This document shows, piece by piece, positions 6,261-6,980 of a stretch of DNA of 6,980 bases. The notes under the pieces are model-generated. The model searched no databases. It was given only the letters and a program-made list of their open reading frames with translations, and was not told the DNA's origin. Origin of the DNA: an uncultured Terrimonas sp. (GTDB lineage: Bacteria; Bacteroidota; Bacteroidia; Chitinophagales; Chitinophagaceae). Each line of letters starts with the position of its first letter. Positions within the stretch are counted from its first letter, which is position 1. The stretch is taken from NCBI GenBank assembly GCA_946886925.1, contig CAMPJQ010000142.1, forward strand, positions 1 through 6,980, given 5' to 3'. The translations under genes and the position numbers were made by a program.

Positions 6261-6884
6261 ATGTTATATTTTGTAAAAACACCGTGGTGGCTAAAAAAGT
6301 TATACCCGGCTTGTACATGGGAAATGCCAACGGATGAAAAAGTTTTATACCTCACTTTTGATGATGGACCGCATCCCCAGGCTACTTCTTTTGTATTGAA
6401 CGAACTGGAAAAGTACAATGCAAAAGCTACATTTTTTTGTGTTGGCAAAAATGTAACCCAACACAATGATATATATCGTCGTATTTTAAACGAGGGACAC
6501 CGTGCAGGCAATCATACTTTCAATCATTTAAATGGATGGAAGGTGAATGATATGGCGTATTTCAAAGACATTGCAGAAGCAGGAAAAAATATTGACTCTA
6601 CTTTATTCAGACCTCCTTATGGTAAAATATCAAAATTTCAGCTCAGGCATCTTACCGGTTCTTTTAAAATGAAAGTAGTAATGTGGTCGGTACTGAGTGG
6701 CGATTTTGATGCTGCAGTTTCAGGTGAATCTTGTTTGAAAAATGTAATACTTTCAGCTAAGCCGGGAAATATTATTGTGTTTCATGATAGTGAAAAAGCC
6801 TGGTCAAACTTAGCCTATGCGTTACCGAAAGTACTGGCGCATTTTACAGAAAAGGGATATAGATTTGAGAAACTTAATTTATAA
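6261..6884 (+). CDS. Polysaccharide deacetylase family protein (CE4, NodB homology domain)
   Basis: A 207-residue single-domain NodB/CE4 protein; the family are metal-dependent deacetylases acting on N- or O-acetyl groups of peptidoglycan, chitin-like oligomers, xylan or other glycans. All five CE4 motifs can be seen: TFDDGPH (32-38, base D34 and metal ligand D35), HTFNH (85-89, metal ligands H85 and H89), RPPYG (117-121), WSVLSGDFD (142-150) and IIVFHDS (171-177, H175). This indicates an active enzyme. The N-terminus, with KTPWWLKKLYP at 6-16, has no clear signal peptide or long membrane segment, so the product may be cytoplasmic or loosely membrane-associated, unlike its secreted neighbour. 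The gene follows the fucosidase stop after only GCGC with no Shine-Dalgarno sequence, which suggests an operon and possible translational coupling. A strong terminator follows. The substrate is unknown; the fold assignment is firm. Confidence 0.93.
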   Translation: MLYFVKTPWWLKKLYPACTWEMPTDEKVLYLTFDDGPHPQATSFVLNELEKYNAKATFFCVGKNVTQHNDIYRRILNEGHRAGNHTFNHLNGWKVNDMAYFKDIAEAGKNIDSTLFRPPYGKISKFQLRHLTGSFKMKVVMWSVLSGDFDAAVSGESCLKNVILSAKPGNIIVFHDSEKAWSNLAYALPKVLAHFTEKGYRFEKLNL

Positions 6885-6936
6885 AAACCTTGTTTCAAAC
6901 AAAGAATAAATCAGGAAAAAATCATATTAATAAATT

Positions 6937-6966
6937 GGGCCTGGGTGGAAACCCTGGCCCGTTTTT
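6937..6966 (+). terminator. Intrinsic terminator of the fucosidase-deacetylase unit
   Basis: A 10 bp GC-rich stem (GGGCCTGGGT at 6937-6946 with ACCCTGGCCC at 6951-6960) contains a single T-T mismatch and closes a GGAA tetraloop (6947-6950). It is followed by G and five T residues (6962-6966). It lies 52 bases after the deacetylase stop. The structure is clear on the + strand. On the minus strand the stem would be followed by AATTTA, a weaker signal, so a bidirectional role is not well supported. Confidence 0.9.
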
Positions 6967-6980
6967 AATCCGTACCCTAT

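Noticed and set aside
6888..6904. Palindromic TTGTTTCAAACAA just after the deacetylase stop
   Set aside because: The arms are AT-rich with essentially no loop, and the true terminator at 6937-6966 is far stronger.
1..6980. CRISPR array, tRNA or rRNA gene, insertion sequence, toxin-antitoxin or defence system
   Set aside because: I saw no spaced direct repeats of CRISPR length, no cloverleaf, no transposase motifs and no paired small genes. Nearly all of the window is accounted for by four ordinary-length genes.

Overview
The window reads as chromosomal DNA from a member of the Bacteroidota, most likely a Chitinophagaceae-like soil or freshwater glycan degrader. The reasons are: start codons without Shine-Dalgarno sequences; -7 elements of the TAnnTTTG type; secreted glycosidases whose signal peptides end in SAQ or SQSQ; and a GluRS with a HLGG/KLSKR signature and no zinc-binding cysteines. 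The family placement is inference; the phylum placement is fairly secure.

Layout. Positions 1-178 are non-coding and hold a nested inverted repeat followed by a good Bacteroidota-type promoter. Next comes a secreted 1032-residue GH116 (GBA2-like) glycosidase on + (179-3277). It meets, tail to tail across only 29 bp, a complete glutamyl-tRNA synthetase gene gltX on - (3307-4848). A 70 bp divergent promoter region follows. From it a two-gene unit runs on +: a secreted GH29 alpha-L-fucosidase (4919-6256) and, 4 bp further, a CE4/NodB-type polysaccharide deacetylase (6261-6884). A strong intrinsic terminator (6937-6966) closes that unit.

How the genes work together. The two secreted hydrolases probably trim plant, fungal or host-type oligosaccharides in the periplasm or outside the cell: the GH116 enzyme beta-linked glucosyl or related sugars, the GH29 enzyme terminal alpha-L-fucose. 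No SusC/SusD pair or regulator is in view, so this is not demonstrably a polysaccharide utilisation locus. gltX is a housekeeping gene that happens to lie between them.

The most notable points are a module resembling the extra domain of Bacteroidota GH32 enzymes, inserted in the N-terminal half of the GH116 protein, and a short tandem repeat within gltX that adds an LQV-type peptide to the essential synthetase. I found no evidence for a new defence, mobile or RNA-based system.
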